Below are positions 24,200-32,961 of a DNA stretch of 37,455 bases, one piece after another (position 1 is the stretch's first letter; each line of letters begins with the position of its first letter). A program made the position numbers and the translations under genes. The stretch is from an uncultured Granulosicoccaceae bacterium. GTDB lineage: Bacteria; Pseudomonadota; Gammaproteobacteria; Granulosicoccales; Granulosicoccaceae. The stretch is taken from positions 1-37,455 of the forward strand of contig CALGLE010000041.1 of the NCBI GenBank assembly GCA_937930305.1. The letters run 5' to 3'. A model generated the notes under the pieces. It was not told where the DNA came from. It did not search any database and was given only the letters and a program-made list of their open reading frames with translations.

Positions 24200-25543
24200 T
24201 TAACGTTCAAATTCGGCATCAATGCCATGTTCACTGGCCAACCGTGCCCAATCTACGGCATCGGCATCGATGGTAAGAGCCACTGTTCCGTCATCTGCCA
24301 CCAGTTCGTCACTGACCGCCGATGCCGCATAAAGCTGTGCACGAAGTTTGCCGCGATCGGGCGACAAATGCAGCGTTCCCGTCACTCTGGCGCCTCCCAA
24401 ACGCTGAGCGATGGCCTCAAGCAATGGCTCAATACCCTCGCCCGACAAAGCAGACACCCAAACAGCTTCCGCCGTATCGCCCTCGCCGCGTCTAACTTGG
24501 GGACTCAATTCCACCAAATCAATCTTGTTGTAGACCACCAGCTGCGGTACGTCACCAGCGCCAATGCTCTTGAGAACCTGATTCACTTCCGCCTGCCGTT
24601 GTTCGCGCTCATCGTCCACCACATCCACCACGTGTACGAGTAAATCCGCTTCTCGGGTTTCCGTGAGCGTGGATCGGAACGCATCGACCAATTCATGCGG
24701 CAAATCTTCAATAAATCCCACCGTGTCGGCCATTACCGCCGCTTGCCCATGGGCTAACTCCAATCGGCGTAACGTGGGGTCGAGTGTGGCAAACAGTTGG
24801 TCTGCAGAATACACGTTCTCATTGGTTAAACGGTTGAAAAGCGTTGATTTCCCGGCGTTGGTGTAACCCACCAAGGCCACGGTGTGAATGCCGGTTTTGC
24901 TGCGCTGGGCTCGGCCCTGTTCGCGTTGACGGCGAACTTTCGCCAAACGTCCCTTCAACACCTTGACCCGCTCATTCAATAAGCGCCGATCGGTTTCTAG
25001 TTGCGTCTCACCCGGGCCACGCAAGCCAATTCCACCTTTTTGACGCTCTAGGTGTGTCCAGCCACGCACCAGACGGGTGGATAAATGTTGCAGCTGTGCC
25101 AGCTCGACTTGCAGCTTGCCGTCAAAACTGCGAGCCCGCTGGGCGAAGATGTCGAGAATGAGAGAATTTCTGTCCAGCACACGCACCTTAAGCTCGGCTT
25201 CTAAGTTTCGCTCTTGACTGGGAGACAGGCGCTGGCCGAATAACACTAATTCGGCTTTGGATTCTGACAAGGCCATACGCACCTCATCAAGCTTGCCCTT
25301 GCCCACGAATAAGCGTGAGTCGGGCCGCTTGCGTTTACCCACAATGAAATCGGTGACTTGCAAGCCGGCGGACACCGCCAGCTCTTTAAATTCCGCGCGC
25401 GAGGCGTCGAGCCGCAAGCCGTGTTCATGGGAGCTTAGGGGTTCATCTGCACGCGCACCGTTTGAGGTGCGCCGCCGCCTGGCGTCGTCAGTATCGATGT
25501 GCACCAGCAAAGCTAAGTCGCTGGCTACGGGACGTTCAAACAA
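24200..25543 (-). CDS. hflX: HflX GTPase
   Basis: A 447-residue ribosome-binding GTPase that splits stalled or heat-damaged 70S ribosomes. The N-terminal HflX domain contains EFKELAVSAGLQV, FVGKGKLDEVR and LFGQRLSPSQERNLE. A coiled linker follows (RLVRGWTHLERQKGGIGLRG in two pieces, ERVKVLKGRLAKV). The G domain has GYTNAGKSTLFNRLT (G1), DTVGFIEDLP (G3) and VYNKIDL (G4). A C-terminal extension of about 60 residues is present. Length is close to that of E. coli HflX. It lies 47 bases after hfq. Confidence 0.97.
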   Translation of the reverse strand: MFERPVASDLALLVHIDTDDARRRRTSNGARADEPLSSHEHGLRLDASRAEFKELAVSAGLQVTDFIVGKRKRPDSRLFVGKGKLDEVRMALSESKAELVLFGQRLSPSQERNLEAELKVRVLDRNSLILDIFAQRARSFDGKLQVELAQLQHLSTRLVRGWTHLERQKGGIGLRGPGETQLETDRRLLNERVKVLKGRLAKVRRQREQGRAQRSKTGIHTVALVGYTNAGKSTLFNRLTNENVYSADQLFATLDPTLRRLELAHGQAAVMADTVGFIEDLPHELVDAFRSTLTETREADLLVHVVDVVDDEREQRQAEVNQVLKSIGAGDVPQLVVYNKIDLVELSPQVRRGEGDTAEAVWVSALSGEGIEPLLEAIAQRLGGARVTGTLHLSPDRGKLRAQLYAASAVSDELVADDGTVALTIDADAVDWARLASEHGIDAEFER

Positions 25544-25590
25544 TGACTCTTCTTCCGTTTACCGTCCGAGAGCCACGTTTTACTAAAGAC

Positions 25591-25980
<390 letters not shown>

Positions 25981-26080
25981 TCAGTTACATCCCGCTACAC
26001 GAGCAATCGTGCAGGTTCAGGCGGCATTCAGGCAACACTGTTCATCATCCTCTCCACGATAACGTCACTGGAGAAACACG

Positions 26081-27028
26081 ATGACAACCCGAAGTGCACA
26101 AAATTCAGCCAACGTCATGACTACCGAATTCAACGGCGAACCCACAGCTAAGGCCACGAATCCTTCAACGAGAACCCGTTTGCGTGCCACGATGTTGTTA
26201 AGCCTGTCACTGGCGGCTGGCCTTTTTGCCACATCAGCAGCAGCCGACAACTCATCGCGAACCATGCCCTTATTAATGCAGACCGTGGGTGAAGATAACG
26301 CCATCGCAGAAGGCTATGCCAACCCCGTTGAGACATGGATTGAACACGTGGTGCCCTTGAGTCGCCAGAGCAATAAACGTCATCACTTCCATGAACCCGA
26401 GATCTGGGTTGCCGACATCGGCACCTTATTATTCAACGACAGCGATGACGATGGGTATTTTGCAGGCTTTAGTGTATCCATCGATGTGGACGTCAGTTGG
26501 GATTCTGCGGACGTCTTCGCCAAATTTTATCTGCAACCCGATGGCGTAGAACCCAATTTATTACACAGCACCAACGTGTTCACCATTTACGAACAAGCCA
26601 TCAGTGATCGCTACCGGGTGGATGTGGATTTATTGGGCAACTACCCCGCAGGTGACTACAACTTGATCATTGATGTGGTGGATGCATCGACAGGACGCGT
26701 GGTGGATTCCGTGTCGCATTTAACCCACCGAAATTTGGAAGACTTGCCGCTGGAGTCTGCCGATTTTCAGCCGCATGCCCCGCACTTACCGATGAACGAA
26801 CAGGAACACGGCGATGATTTTGACGATGAAGACGACTATGGGGATGATCACGGTGACCATGGCCACGACCATGATGATCACGACTATGACCCCGATCATG
26901 ACTTGGATTTTGAAATCGAATACGGCCTGTCCGCCAGCGTGACCGAATACGGTGGTGCATCTGGCTACGCGTTGTTGCTGGCCATGGTCGCTGCCCTGGG
27001 CCTAAGAGCGCGTCGCCCAGGCCACTAA
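26081..27028 (+). CDS. Secreted protein with His/Asp-rich linker and C-terminal sorting tail
   Basis: A 315-residue protein whose start is supported by GGAGAA eight bases upstream. The n-region is unusually long (about 36 residues), then an export helix LLSLSLAAGLFATSAAA. The core (residues 85-225: IGTLLFNDSDDDGYFAGFSV, DVFAKFYLQPDG, YNLIIDVVDASTGRVVDSV) resembles the beta-domain of choice-of-anchor H proteins. Residues 245-275 form a His/Asp-rich linker (DDHGDHGHDHDDHDYDPDHD), a likely site for Ca, Zn or Cu. The C-terminus GASGYALLLAMVAALGLRARR is a Gly motif, hydrophobic helix and Arg cluster, like GlyGly-CTERM tails processed by rhombosortase, though the glycine motif is imperfect. It is probably surface-displayed. 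Divergent from hfq. Confidence 0.75.
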   Translation: MTTRSAQNSANVMTTEFNGEPTAKATNPSTRTRLRATMLLSLSLAAGLFATSAAADNSSRTMPLLMQTVGEDNAIAEGYANPVETWIEHVVPLSRQSNKRHHFHEPEIWVADIGTLLFNDSDDDGYFAGFSVSIDVDVSWDSADVFAKFYLQPDGVEPNLLHSTNVFTIYEQAISDRYRVDVDLLGNYPAGDYNLIIDVVDASTGRVVDSVSHLTHRNLEDLPLESADFQPHAPHLPMNEQEHGDDFDDEDDYGDDHGDHGHDHDDHDYDPDHDLDFEIEYGLSASVTEYGGASGYALLLAMVAALGLRARRPGH

Positions 27029-27095
27029 GCCCGGTATACTCTCTTTCCGTGATCACTGGCACTTCACAGATCGGTGGCACGGAAGGAGAGAATTC

Positions 27096-29000
27096 ATGGG
27101 TCAGTACCTAGACACGTACAAACAATCGCTTAACGACGCATCTAAGTTTTGGTTACAGCAAGCCAAAGATGTCCAGTGGACGCGCTTTCCCACCGTTGGC
27201 GTTAACACCGAAAACTCCCCATTTAACACCTGGTTCGCCGACGGTGAAATTAACGCCTGTTACAACGCGCTGGACCATCACGTTGCAAACGGACGCGCCG
27301 AGCAAGCGGCCATTGTGTACGACAGCCCGGTTACCCAAACTCAACGCACCCTAAGCTACGCCCAATTACTCGATGAAGTGTCCCGCTTTGCCGGCGTTCT
27401 GAAAAACTTAGGCGTCTCCAAGGGCGATCGTGTACTTATCTATATGCCCATGGTGCCAGATGCAGTGGTGGCCGTATTAGCCACGGCTCGACTAGGGGCC
27501 GTGCACTCGGTGGTGTTTGGCGGCTTTGCCGCAAAGGAACTGGCGGTGCGCATTGATGACTCCACCCCCAAGGTGATAGTGGCAGCATCTTGCGGTATCG
27601 AGCCAAGCCGCTTAGTGGAATACAAACCCTTATTGGATGAAGCCATTGACGTGGCCGAACACAAAGTAGCTCACACCGTTATCTTGCAACGCGAACAATG
27701 TCAGGCCAGCATGATCGATGGACGCGATCACGATTGGGCCAGCGCGATGCAATCCGCAACGCCGGCCGATTGCGTACCCGTCAAAAGCACCGACCCGTTA
27801 TATATCTTGTACACCTCAGGCACCACCGGGCAACCCAAAGGCGTGGTTCGAGACACCGGCGGTTCGGTGGTGAGTTTAAAGTGGTCGATGAAAGCGGTTT
27901 ACGACACCGACCCAGGGGATGTGTACTGGGCCGCATCCGACATCGGTTGGGTGGTTGGGCACTCCTACATCATTTATGGGCCTCTGTTTCAGGGCTGCAC
28001 CACCATCTTGTACGAAGGCAAGCCGGTGGGCACACCCGATGCGGGTGCTTATTGGCGCGTCATTGAAGAGCACCAAGTGAAAGTGCTATTCACCGCCCCC
28101 ACCGCGTTTCGCGCCATTAAAAAAGACGACCCCAGTGGCGCATTAATTAAAGACTACGATTTGTCTTCGTTTAAAACTTTATTTTTAGCCGGTGAACGTT
28201 GTGACCCCGATACGCTGAGCTGGGCGCAAGAGCAATTGCAGCGCCCGGTGATTGATCATTGGTGGCAAACTGAAACAGGTTGGGCGATTTGCGCCAATTG
28301 CATGGGCCTCGAAACCCTACCCGTGAAAGCCGGTTCTCCGACTGTGCCTGTGCCCGGTTACGCCTTAGATGTGTTGGACGATTCCGGAACACCGATGGCT
28401 CGTGGTGAGATTGGTTCTTTAGTCATCAAACTTCCACTGCCACCGGGCACCTTTCCCAATCTTTGGAATGCACCCGATCGTTATCTATCCAGTTACTTTC
28501 ATCGCTTTGATGGTTACTACGATACCGGCGATGCCGGATACATCGATGACGACGGTTACGTCTATGTGATGGCGCGCACCGATGATGTCATTAATGTTGC
28601 CGGTCATCGCTTATCCACGGGCGCGATGGAAGAAGTGTTAGCGGGGCACCCCGATGTGGCGGAATGTGCGGTGTTGGGTGTGGCGGATGAATTAAAGGGT
28701 CAATTGCCTTTAGGTTTAGTGATTCTCAATGGCGGTTGCGAACGAGATCATGATGACATTGCGGCGGAACTCGTCGCACGCGTGCGTGAACACATTGGCC
28801 CTGTTGCCGCCTTTAGATCAGTGGCTGTGGTGGCTCGTTTACCCAAAACGCGTTCCGGGAAAATTTTACGCGCCACCATCCGATCTATGGCCGATCGCGT
28901 GGCTTGGAAGATGCCCGCCACCATTGAAGACCCAGCCGTGTTAGATGAAATTCAACAAGCCTTAAGCGCTTTAGGTTATGCCGGCGATGCGGATGCTTAG
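27096..29000 (+). CDS. prpE: Propionyl-CoA synthetase (acetyl-CoA synthetase family)
   Basis: A 634-residue AMP-forming acyl-CoA ligase. The N-terminal ACS segment has FNTWFADGEINACYNALDHH, which matches PrpE (NxCYNALDRH). The P-loop is YTSGTTGQPKG, followed by VVRDTGGS, a PrpE-type variant. WWQTETGW, the hinge-side YYDTGDAGYIDDDGY and TDDVINVAGHRLSTGAMEE are all present, as is the catalytic Lys in PKTRSGKILR. It converts propionate, ATP and CoA to propionyl-CoA. GGAGAG lies before the ATG. The methylmalonyl-CoA epimerase gene begins three bases after the stop, so propionyl-CoA probably goes to methylmalonyl-CoA and succinyl-CoA rather than methylcitrate. Acetate as main substrate is less likely. 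Confidence 0.92.
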   Translation: MGQYLDTYKQSLNDASKFWLQQAKDVQWTRFPTVGVNTENSPFNTWFADGEINACYNALDHHVANGRAEQAAIVYDSPVTQTQRTLSYAQLLDEVSRFAGVLKNLGVSKGDRVLIYMPMVPDAVVAVLATARLGAVHSVVFGGFAAKELAVRIDDSTPKVIVAASCGIEPSRLVEYKPLLDEAIDVAEHKVAHTVILQREQCQASMIDGRDHDWASAMQSATPADCVPVKSTDPLYILYTSGTTGQPKGVVRDTGGSVVSLKWSMKAVYDTDPGDVYWAASDIGWVVGHSYIIYGPLFQGCTTILYEGKPVGTPDAGAYWRVIEEHQVKVLFTAPTAFRAIKKDDPSGALIKDYDLSSFKTLFLAGERCDPDTLSWAQEQLQRPVIDHWWQTETGWAICANCMGLETLPVKAGSPTVPVPGYALDVLDDSGTPMARGEIGSLVIKLPLPPGTFPNLWNAPDRYLSSYFHRFDGYYDTGDAGYIDDDGYVYVMARTDDVINVAGHRLSTGAMEEVLAGHPDVAECAVLGVADELKGQLPLGLVILNGGCERDHDDIAAELVARVREHIGPVAAFRSVAVVARLPKTRSGKILRATIRSMADRVAWKMPATIEDPAVLDEIQQALSALGYAGDADA

Positions 29001-29003
29001 CCG

Positions 29004-29408
29004 ATGATTAAGCGTTTAAACCATGTGGCTATGGTCGTGCCCGAGCTAGAGCCAGCCACGGCCACCTATCGCGATACCCTAGGGGCGACGGTGTCTGAGC
29101 CTCAAGCCTTGCCAGAGCATGGCGTTACTGTGGTGTTTGTGGATTTACCGAACACACGCATTGAATTACTCGAACCGCTGGGGGATGGATCGCCCGTGAG
29201 TAATTTTTTAGAACGTAACCTAAACGGCGGCATTCATCACTTGTGCGTTGAAGTGGATGACATTGTGTCCGCGCGTGATGAACTGCGCGCCAAGGGTGCG
29301 CGTATCCTAGGCGATGGCGAGCCTAAAATTGGTGCGCACGGAAACCCTGTGTTGTTTTTGCACCCGAAAGATTTTCACGGCTGCCTTATTGAATTGGAAG
29401 AAGTTTGA
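29004..29408 (+). CDS. mce: Methylmalonyl-CoA epimerase
   Basis: A 134-residue VOC-superfamily protein with two paired beta-alpha-beta modules. It begins IKRLNHVAMVVPELEPA with the metal His, and continues VVFVDLPNTRIELLEPLG, GGIHHLCVEVDDI (second metal His) and GNPVLFLHPKDFHGCLIELEE, with Glu ligands in the usual places. It interconverts (S)- and (R)-methylmalonyl-CoA between propionyl-CoA carboxylase and methylmalonyl-CoA mutase. Neither of those is in the window. It is tightly linked to prpE and overlaps the downstream phosphatase. Confidence 0.92.
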   Translation: MIKRLNHVAMVVPELEPATATYRDTLGATVSEPQALPEHGVTVVFVDLPNTRIELLEPLGDGSPVSNFLERNLNGGIHHLCVEVDDIVSARDELRAKGARILGDGEPKIGAHGNPVLFLHPKDFHGCLIELEEV

Positions 29409-30175
29409 CGTTCTTGCCCTTGCCTGTTGAGATTGCCGCGGCCAGCGATGTGGGTCGGGTTCGCTCGCACAATGAAGATGCGTATTTAGCGGAACACGAT
29501 TTAGGGCTATTCGCGGTGGCCGATGGGGTGGGTGGCCACGGCGGCGGTGCTGATGCCAGTCAATTAGCGGTTAGCGAACTGCCCAAATTACTGCGCACGA
29601 CTTTGTCAATGCAATCGAACAAAGACTTAAGCGATCCAGAATTTCAAGCGCTGCTCGATGGTGCGCTGGATGTGGTTAACGCTCAAGTTTATGCGGCCGG
29701 CGCTGCCATGGTTTCCAGCGCTCGAATGGGCACCACCCTCACCGGCGGCATCTTCTTAAACAGCGGAAACGCCATGATTTTCAATGTGGGCGACAGTCGC
29801 ACCTATCGCTATAGAAACCAAACCTTAGAATGCATCACCAAAGATCAGTCGTGGTATCAGTCTTGGCTGGACAGTGGACAATATGGCGCGGCTCCCCCCC
29901 GAAATGTCATATTGCAAGGCATCGGTTTGGATGAGCACGTGGTGCCCGATTGGGTGGTCACCGATTGCCAAGCGAACGATTTGTGGTTGATGTGTTCTGA
30001 TGGTTTATCGGACAAAATCACGGACGCCAAGCTAGCCGAACTGCTAGATGAACATCAAAGCGATAATTCACCGCTAAACTCATTGTGCGCCACGTTAATT
30101 GCGGTGGCCAATGACGCCGGTGGCGACGACAACATCACTGTCTTATTATTGAAACCTCAGCCGCTTGAAGCGTGA
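29405..30175 (+). CDS. PP2C-family Ser/Thr protein phosphatase
   Basis: A 256-residue metal-dependent phosphatase. SDVGRVRSHNEDAY holds the first metal Asp/Glu, FAVADGVGGHGGG the second metal site, MGTTLTGG and FNVGDSRTYRYRN the next motifs, and WLMCSDGLSDKITD plus GGDDNITVLLL the C-terminal metal-binding Asp's. All PP2C catalytic aspartates appear present. The likely start is a TTG overlapping the stop of mce (TTGA); no ATG precedes the conserved core. No kinase or type VI secretion gene is next to it, so the signalling partner is unknown. Confidence 0.87.
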   Translation: MTFLPLPVEIAAASDVGRVRSHNEDAYLAEHDLGLFAVADGVGGHGGGADASQLAVSELPKLLRTTLSMQSNKDLSDPEFQALLDGALDVVNAQVYAAGAAMVSSARMGTTLTGGIFLNSGNAMIFNVGDSRTYRYRNQTLECITKDQSWYQSWLDSGQYGAAPPRNVILQGIGLDEHVVPDWVVTDCQANDLWLMCSDGLSDKITDAKLAELLDEHQSDNSPLNSLCATLIAVANDAGGDDNITVLLLKPQPLEA

Positions 30176-30221
30176 CGGCTCCTAACTTCTCGCAACACCT
30201 AAAACCAGTCACTGACACCAC

Positions 30222-31751
30222 ATGATTCTGACCCTCTTCTACGTGTTCGCCGCCGCCATGATGGTGTTGCTGGCTGTTGTGCTGCTTAAAAGTGTGCTGG
30301 CTACGTCCTTACGCGATGAAACCAATCACCGAGACGTCAACATCGGCATCGCTCGGGACAGAAAGTCACTGATAAAAGACGCCTTTTCGAAAGGTAACAT
30401 CGATAAAGACACCTACGAAAACGAGCTGCGTGATATAGAAGCCACCCTTGCCGCCGAATTAACCGACGGCCCCAACAACACACAATCTCGCATGATGCGC
30501 AGCCTGGCCGTGTTGTTTATTGTCGGTCTATCCGTGGCAGTTAGCGTATTGATGTATCAGCGTTTGGGTAATCGTGCATCCATGCAAGATCAATTTCTTT
30601 CACAAATTGGCGCGGTCATTGTGCCCAGCGGAGCCACCGTTAACCAACAAGTTGCCACCGCTTTGCAAGCAGGTGCTAACCCAAAAACCGTGGCCCAAGA
30701 AGTGGCTGAAGCTGCACGCGCAGCCTCAAGTGCTGCACCCGCTCAAACCACGCAGTCCCTAGAAGATCTGGTGCCACAACTGGAAGCCCGATTAGCCGAG
30801 AACCCCGATGATGTCCAAGGCTGGTCACTGCTGGGCCGAACCTATATGAACATGGGCGAATTCGCAAAGGCGCAAAACGCTTTATTGAAAGTGAATGAAC
30901 TCGATGACAGCAACCCTGAAATGATCATCATGTTGGCAGAAGCTGGCGCGCTGCAAAATCAAGGCGAACTAGCCGGTGAACCTCAAGCTCTAATTAAAAA
31001 GGCCTTAGCGCTGGATCCTGAAAATCAACGCGCGCAACTACTGCTGGGTTTGTCCCATCAACAAGCCGGTGAGCACGAACAGGCCATTGAACTGTTTCAA
31101 GCGCTGCGCGCCAACCCCCTGCTCAGCCCGCAAGGGGTGGCCAACTTAACGCAAATGATCGAACAATCGCAAAGCGCTCTGGGGCAAACGCCGTCCAGCG
31201 AAATCGACAATGGCCGCGACAGCGACCAAGGTAATCAAAGGCTGAACGTGCCGACCGGCGATGCAAATGATGCCGGCACATCAAGTGATGCAAGCAATGT
31301 AAGCAATGTAAGCAATGTAAGCAATGTAAGCAATGTAAGCAATGCAAGCGACGCAAGCGACGCAAGCGATACTAATTCAGCACCGAACGAGTCGCAGACG
31401 GCCATCAACGTTGCTGTTGCGTTAAGCGATGCGGCGGCCAGTGCGGTGAACGACAACGACACGGTGTTCATTTTTGCCCGGGCAAGCCAAGGCCCACCCA
31501 TGCCGCTGGCGGTTGTGCGCATGAGCGTGTCTGATCTGCCCACAACGGTACGGTTAGACGATACGCAAGCGATGATTCCAAACATGACCTTGTCAGCGTT
31601 CCCGTCGGTGACCTTGAGTGCTCGGGTGTCTAGCTCCGGGGATGCCATTGCAAAGCCAGGTGATTGGTTCGGTGAGCAAGAGAATGTGCAAACTGAAGGT
31701 GCCACGAGTGCTGAAGTTTTTTCGATAACGATTGACCAGATAACCCCTTAA
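30222..31751 (+). CDS. ccmI: CcmI-like cytochrome c biogenesis protein with TPR domain
   Basis: A 509-residue bitopic membrane protein. Residues 1-28 are a first transmembrane helix, then a cytoplasmic loop with SKGNIDKDTYENELRDIEATL, typical of CcmI, and a second helix around 91-110 (SLAVLFIVGLSVAVSVLMY). TPR repeats follow (PDDVQGWSLLGRTYMNMGEF, PEMIIMLAEAGAL, PENQRAQLLLGLSHQQAG). A Ser/Asn/Val repeat linker leads to a C-terminal domain with VFIFARASQGPPMPLAVVR, the CcmI C-terminal signature. CcmI holds apocytochrome c for heme attachment. No other ccm genes are next to it, which is unusual, but the several c-type cytochromes in this window need the pathway. Confidence 0.87.
   Translation: MILTLFYVFAAAMMVLLAVVLLKSVLATSLRDETNHRDVNIGIARDRKSLIKDAFSKGNIDKDTYENELRDIEATLAAELTDGPNNTQSRMMRSLAVLFIVGLSVAVSVLMYQRLGNRASMQDQFLSQIGAVIVPSGATVNQQVATALQAGANPKTVAQEVAEAARAASSAAPAQTTQSLEDLVPQLEARLAENPDDVQGWSLLGRTYMNMGEFAKAQNALLKVNELDDSNPEMIIMLAEAGALQNQGELAGEPQALIKKALALDPENQRAQLLLGLSHQQAGEHEQAIELFQALRANPLLSPQGVANLTQMIEQSQSALGQTPSSEIDNGRDSDQGNQRLNVPTGDANDAGTSSDASNVSNVSNVSNVSNVSNASDASDASDTNSAPNESQTAINVAVALSDAAASAVNDNDTVFIFARASQGPPMPLAVVRMSVSDLPTTVRLDDTQAMIPNMTLSAFPSVTLSARVSSSGDAIAKPGDWFGEQENVQTEGATSAEVFSITIDQITP
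31284..31373 (+). repeat. Ten 9-bp tandem units inside ccmI (Ser-Asn-Val and variants)
   Basis: Codon-phased units: SDA, five SNV units of AGCAATGTA, SNA, two SDA and SDT. The five central copies are identical in DNA, so slippage could change copy number without breaking the frame. The array forms a flexible linker between the TPR part and the C-terminal domain. Confidence 0.95.
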
Positions 31752-31754
31752 ATC

Positions 31755-32690
31755 ATGGTTGAAGAAGCCGTTGCTATCGAGACCGCAACACACACCTTAG
31801 CGGCATCCATCACCCGTCCGGCTGCGGATAAGCCACAGGCTATCGTTGTGATGTTTGCCGGCAGCGGCCCCATTGATCGCAATGAAAATTTGCCCAACTT
31901 TGCGATGAATATTTTTAATGCCTTGGCAGACTCCTTTGCGACGGCAAATGTTGCCAGCGTGCGCTATGACAAACGCGGTTGTGGTGCCAGCGGTGGGGAC
32001 TACATCACCGCAGGTCACAGTGATTTTGTTGAAGATGCGAGGCATGTCGTGCAGTTTGTGCGCGAGCAAGATGATTTCAAGCAACTGCCTATTGTGTTAC
32101 TCGGGCACAGCGAAGGGGCGGCCATCGCACCGCAAGTGGCACAAACCATCGATGTGGATGGCCTCATTTTACTGTGCCCGTTCGCTCGCCCGATGCGAGA
32201 GGTGTTATTGCAGCAGGCCATTAACCGTACCCATGAAGTCAATGCCATGAAAGGGTTTCAGGGGATGGTGGCGCGTTCGTTTATGCGTTTACGCGGTGGG
32301 TTCGTGCGTATTCAACAAAAATTCTTAAAGCGCATTGAACACTCAACCGGCGACACCGTCAATTTTGGTAAAGCCACGATGAACGCCAAGTGGTTTCGTG
32401 AAATGTTGGCCTTGGACATACAAACGTTATTAAAAAATATTCAAGTGCCCACATTTGCCTTGGGTGGCGGCAAAGATACCCAGTGCGACCCACTCGATAC
32501 GGTGGCCTTACATCATTTGGTGACCCAAGCTCCCATCACCACTCATGTTGAAGAGAATTTAACGCACATTTTGCGACTCGATGATGAAGCTGCGGGCATG
32601 GCACGTTACCCCGAGCTGGTGAAACAACCGATTGATGATGGTGTGGCTGAACGCTGCATTGCGTGGATGCAGGAAACGTTGCGCTGGTAG
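31755..32690 (+). CDS. Alpha/beta hydrolase, serine hydrolase type
   Basis: A 311-residue alpha/beta-hydrolase. The nucleophile elbow is GHSEGAAIAPQ, with Ser in GHSEG. Earlier, FAGSGPIDRNEN gives the oxyanion-hole strand and VRYDKRGCGASGG follows. The acid is probably in LGGGKDTQCDP and the His in ENLTHILRLDD. There is no signal peptide. It resembles prolyl-oligopeptidase/dienelactone-hydrolase-like esterases, which often act on small acyl esters. It starts three bases after the ccmI stop. The substrate is not predictable. Confidence 0.85.
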   Translation: MVEEAVAIETATHTLAASITRPAADKPQAIVVMFAGSGPIDRNENLPNFAMNIFNALADSFATANVASVRYDKRGCGASGGDYITAGHSDFVEDARHVVQFVREQDDFKQLPIVLLGHSEGAAIAPQVAQTIDVDGLILLCPFARPMREVLLQQAINRTHEVNAMKGFQGMVARSFMRLRGGFVRIQQKFLKRIEHSTGDTVNFGKATMNAKWFREMLALDIQTLLKNIQVPTFALGGGKDTQCDPLDTVALHHLVTQAPITTHVEENLTHILRLDDEAAGMARYPELVKQPIDDGVAERCIAWMQETLRW

Positions 32691-32697
32691 CACTCAT

Positions 32698-32961
32698 TTG
32701 CCAATCATTACCACGGCAGGGTTTGATCCCATTCGGTTCGCGGTTGTGCTCACCATCAATATGGAAATTGGATTGATCAGCCCGCCCGTGGGTTTAAATT
32801 TGTATGTCATCAATGGCATCGCCCCCGATATTTCACTGAAAACCATTCTGCAAGGCTCACTGCCTTTCGTCGCGTGCATGATCATCGCCATCTTGCTGTT
32901 ATGCTTGTTCCCAGGCATTGCAACTTGGCTGCCGGATGCGGTCACAGGTACGACGATATGA
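32698..32961 (+). pseudogene. 3' remnant of TRAP transporter large permease (dctM)
   Basis: In frame with the start of the malonate genes, 87 codons read LPIITTAGFDPIRFAVVLTI, then NMEIGLISPPVGLNLYVING, SLKTILQGSLPFVACM and FPGIATWLPD. This is the C-terminal fifth of a DctM TRAP permease, normally about 430 residues. There is no proper start, and the preceding bases belong to the hydrolase gene, whose stop is only seven bases upstream. The small subunit and the substrate-binding protein genes are missing too. The stop overlaps the malonyl-CoA decarboxylase ATG (ATGA), so it was once the gene directly upstream in a malonate operon. A 5' deletion is the best explanation. Confidence 0.83.

Noticed and set aside
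24083..24643. Plus-strand frame of 186 codons over hflK/hflX
   Set aside because: Antisense shadow of two strongly conserved genes; composition is not protein-like.
31123..31365. Minus-strand frame with a repeated Cys-Leu-His pattern, looking like a metal-binding peptide
   Set aside because: It is the reverse complement of the 9-bp Ser-Asn-Val array inside ccmI.
31284..31373. CRISPR-like direct repeats
   Set aside because: Units are nine bases, contiguous without spacers, and codon-phased within a gene. The 36-bp array at 1-360 likewise has no spacers.
32632..32697. dctM remnant as an intact small membrane protein starting at ATG 32632
   Set aside because: That start lies inside the hydrolase gene in another frame and gives a non-family N-terminus; only the part from about 32698 matches DctM.
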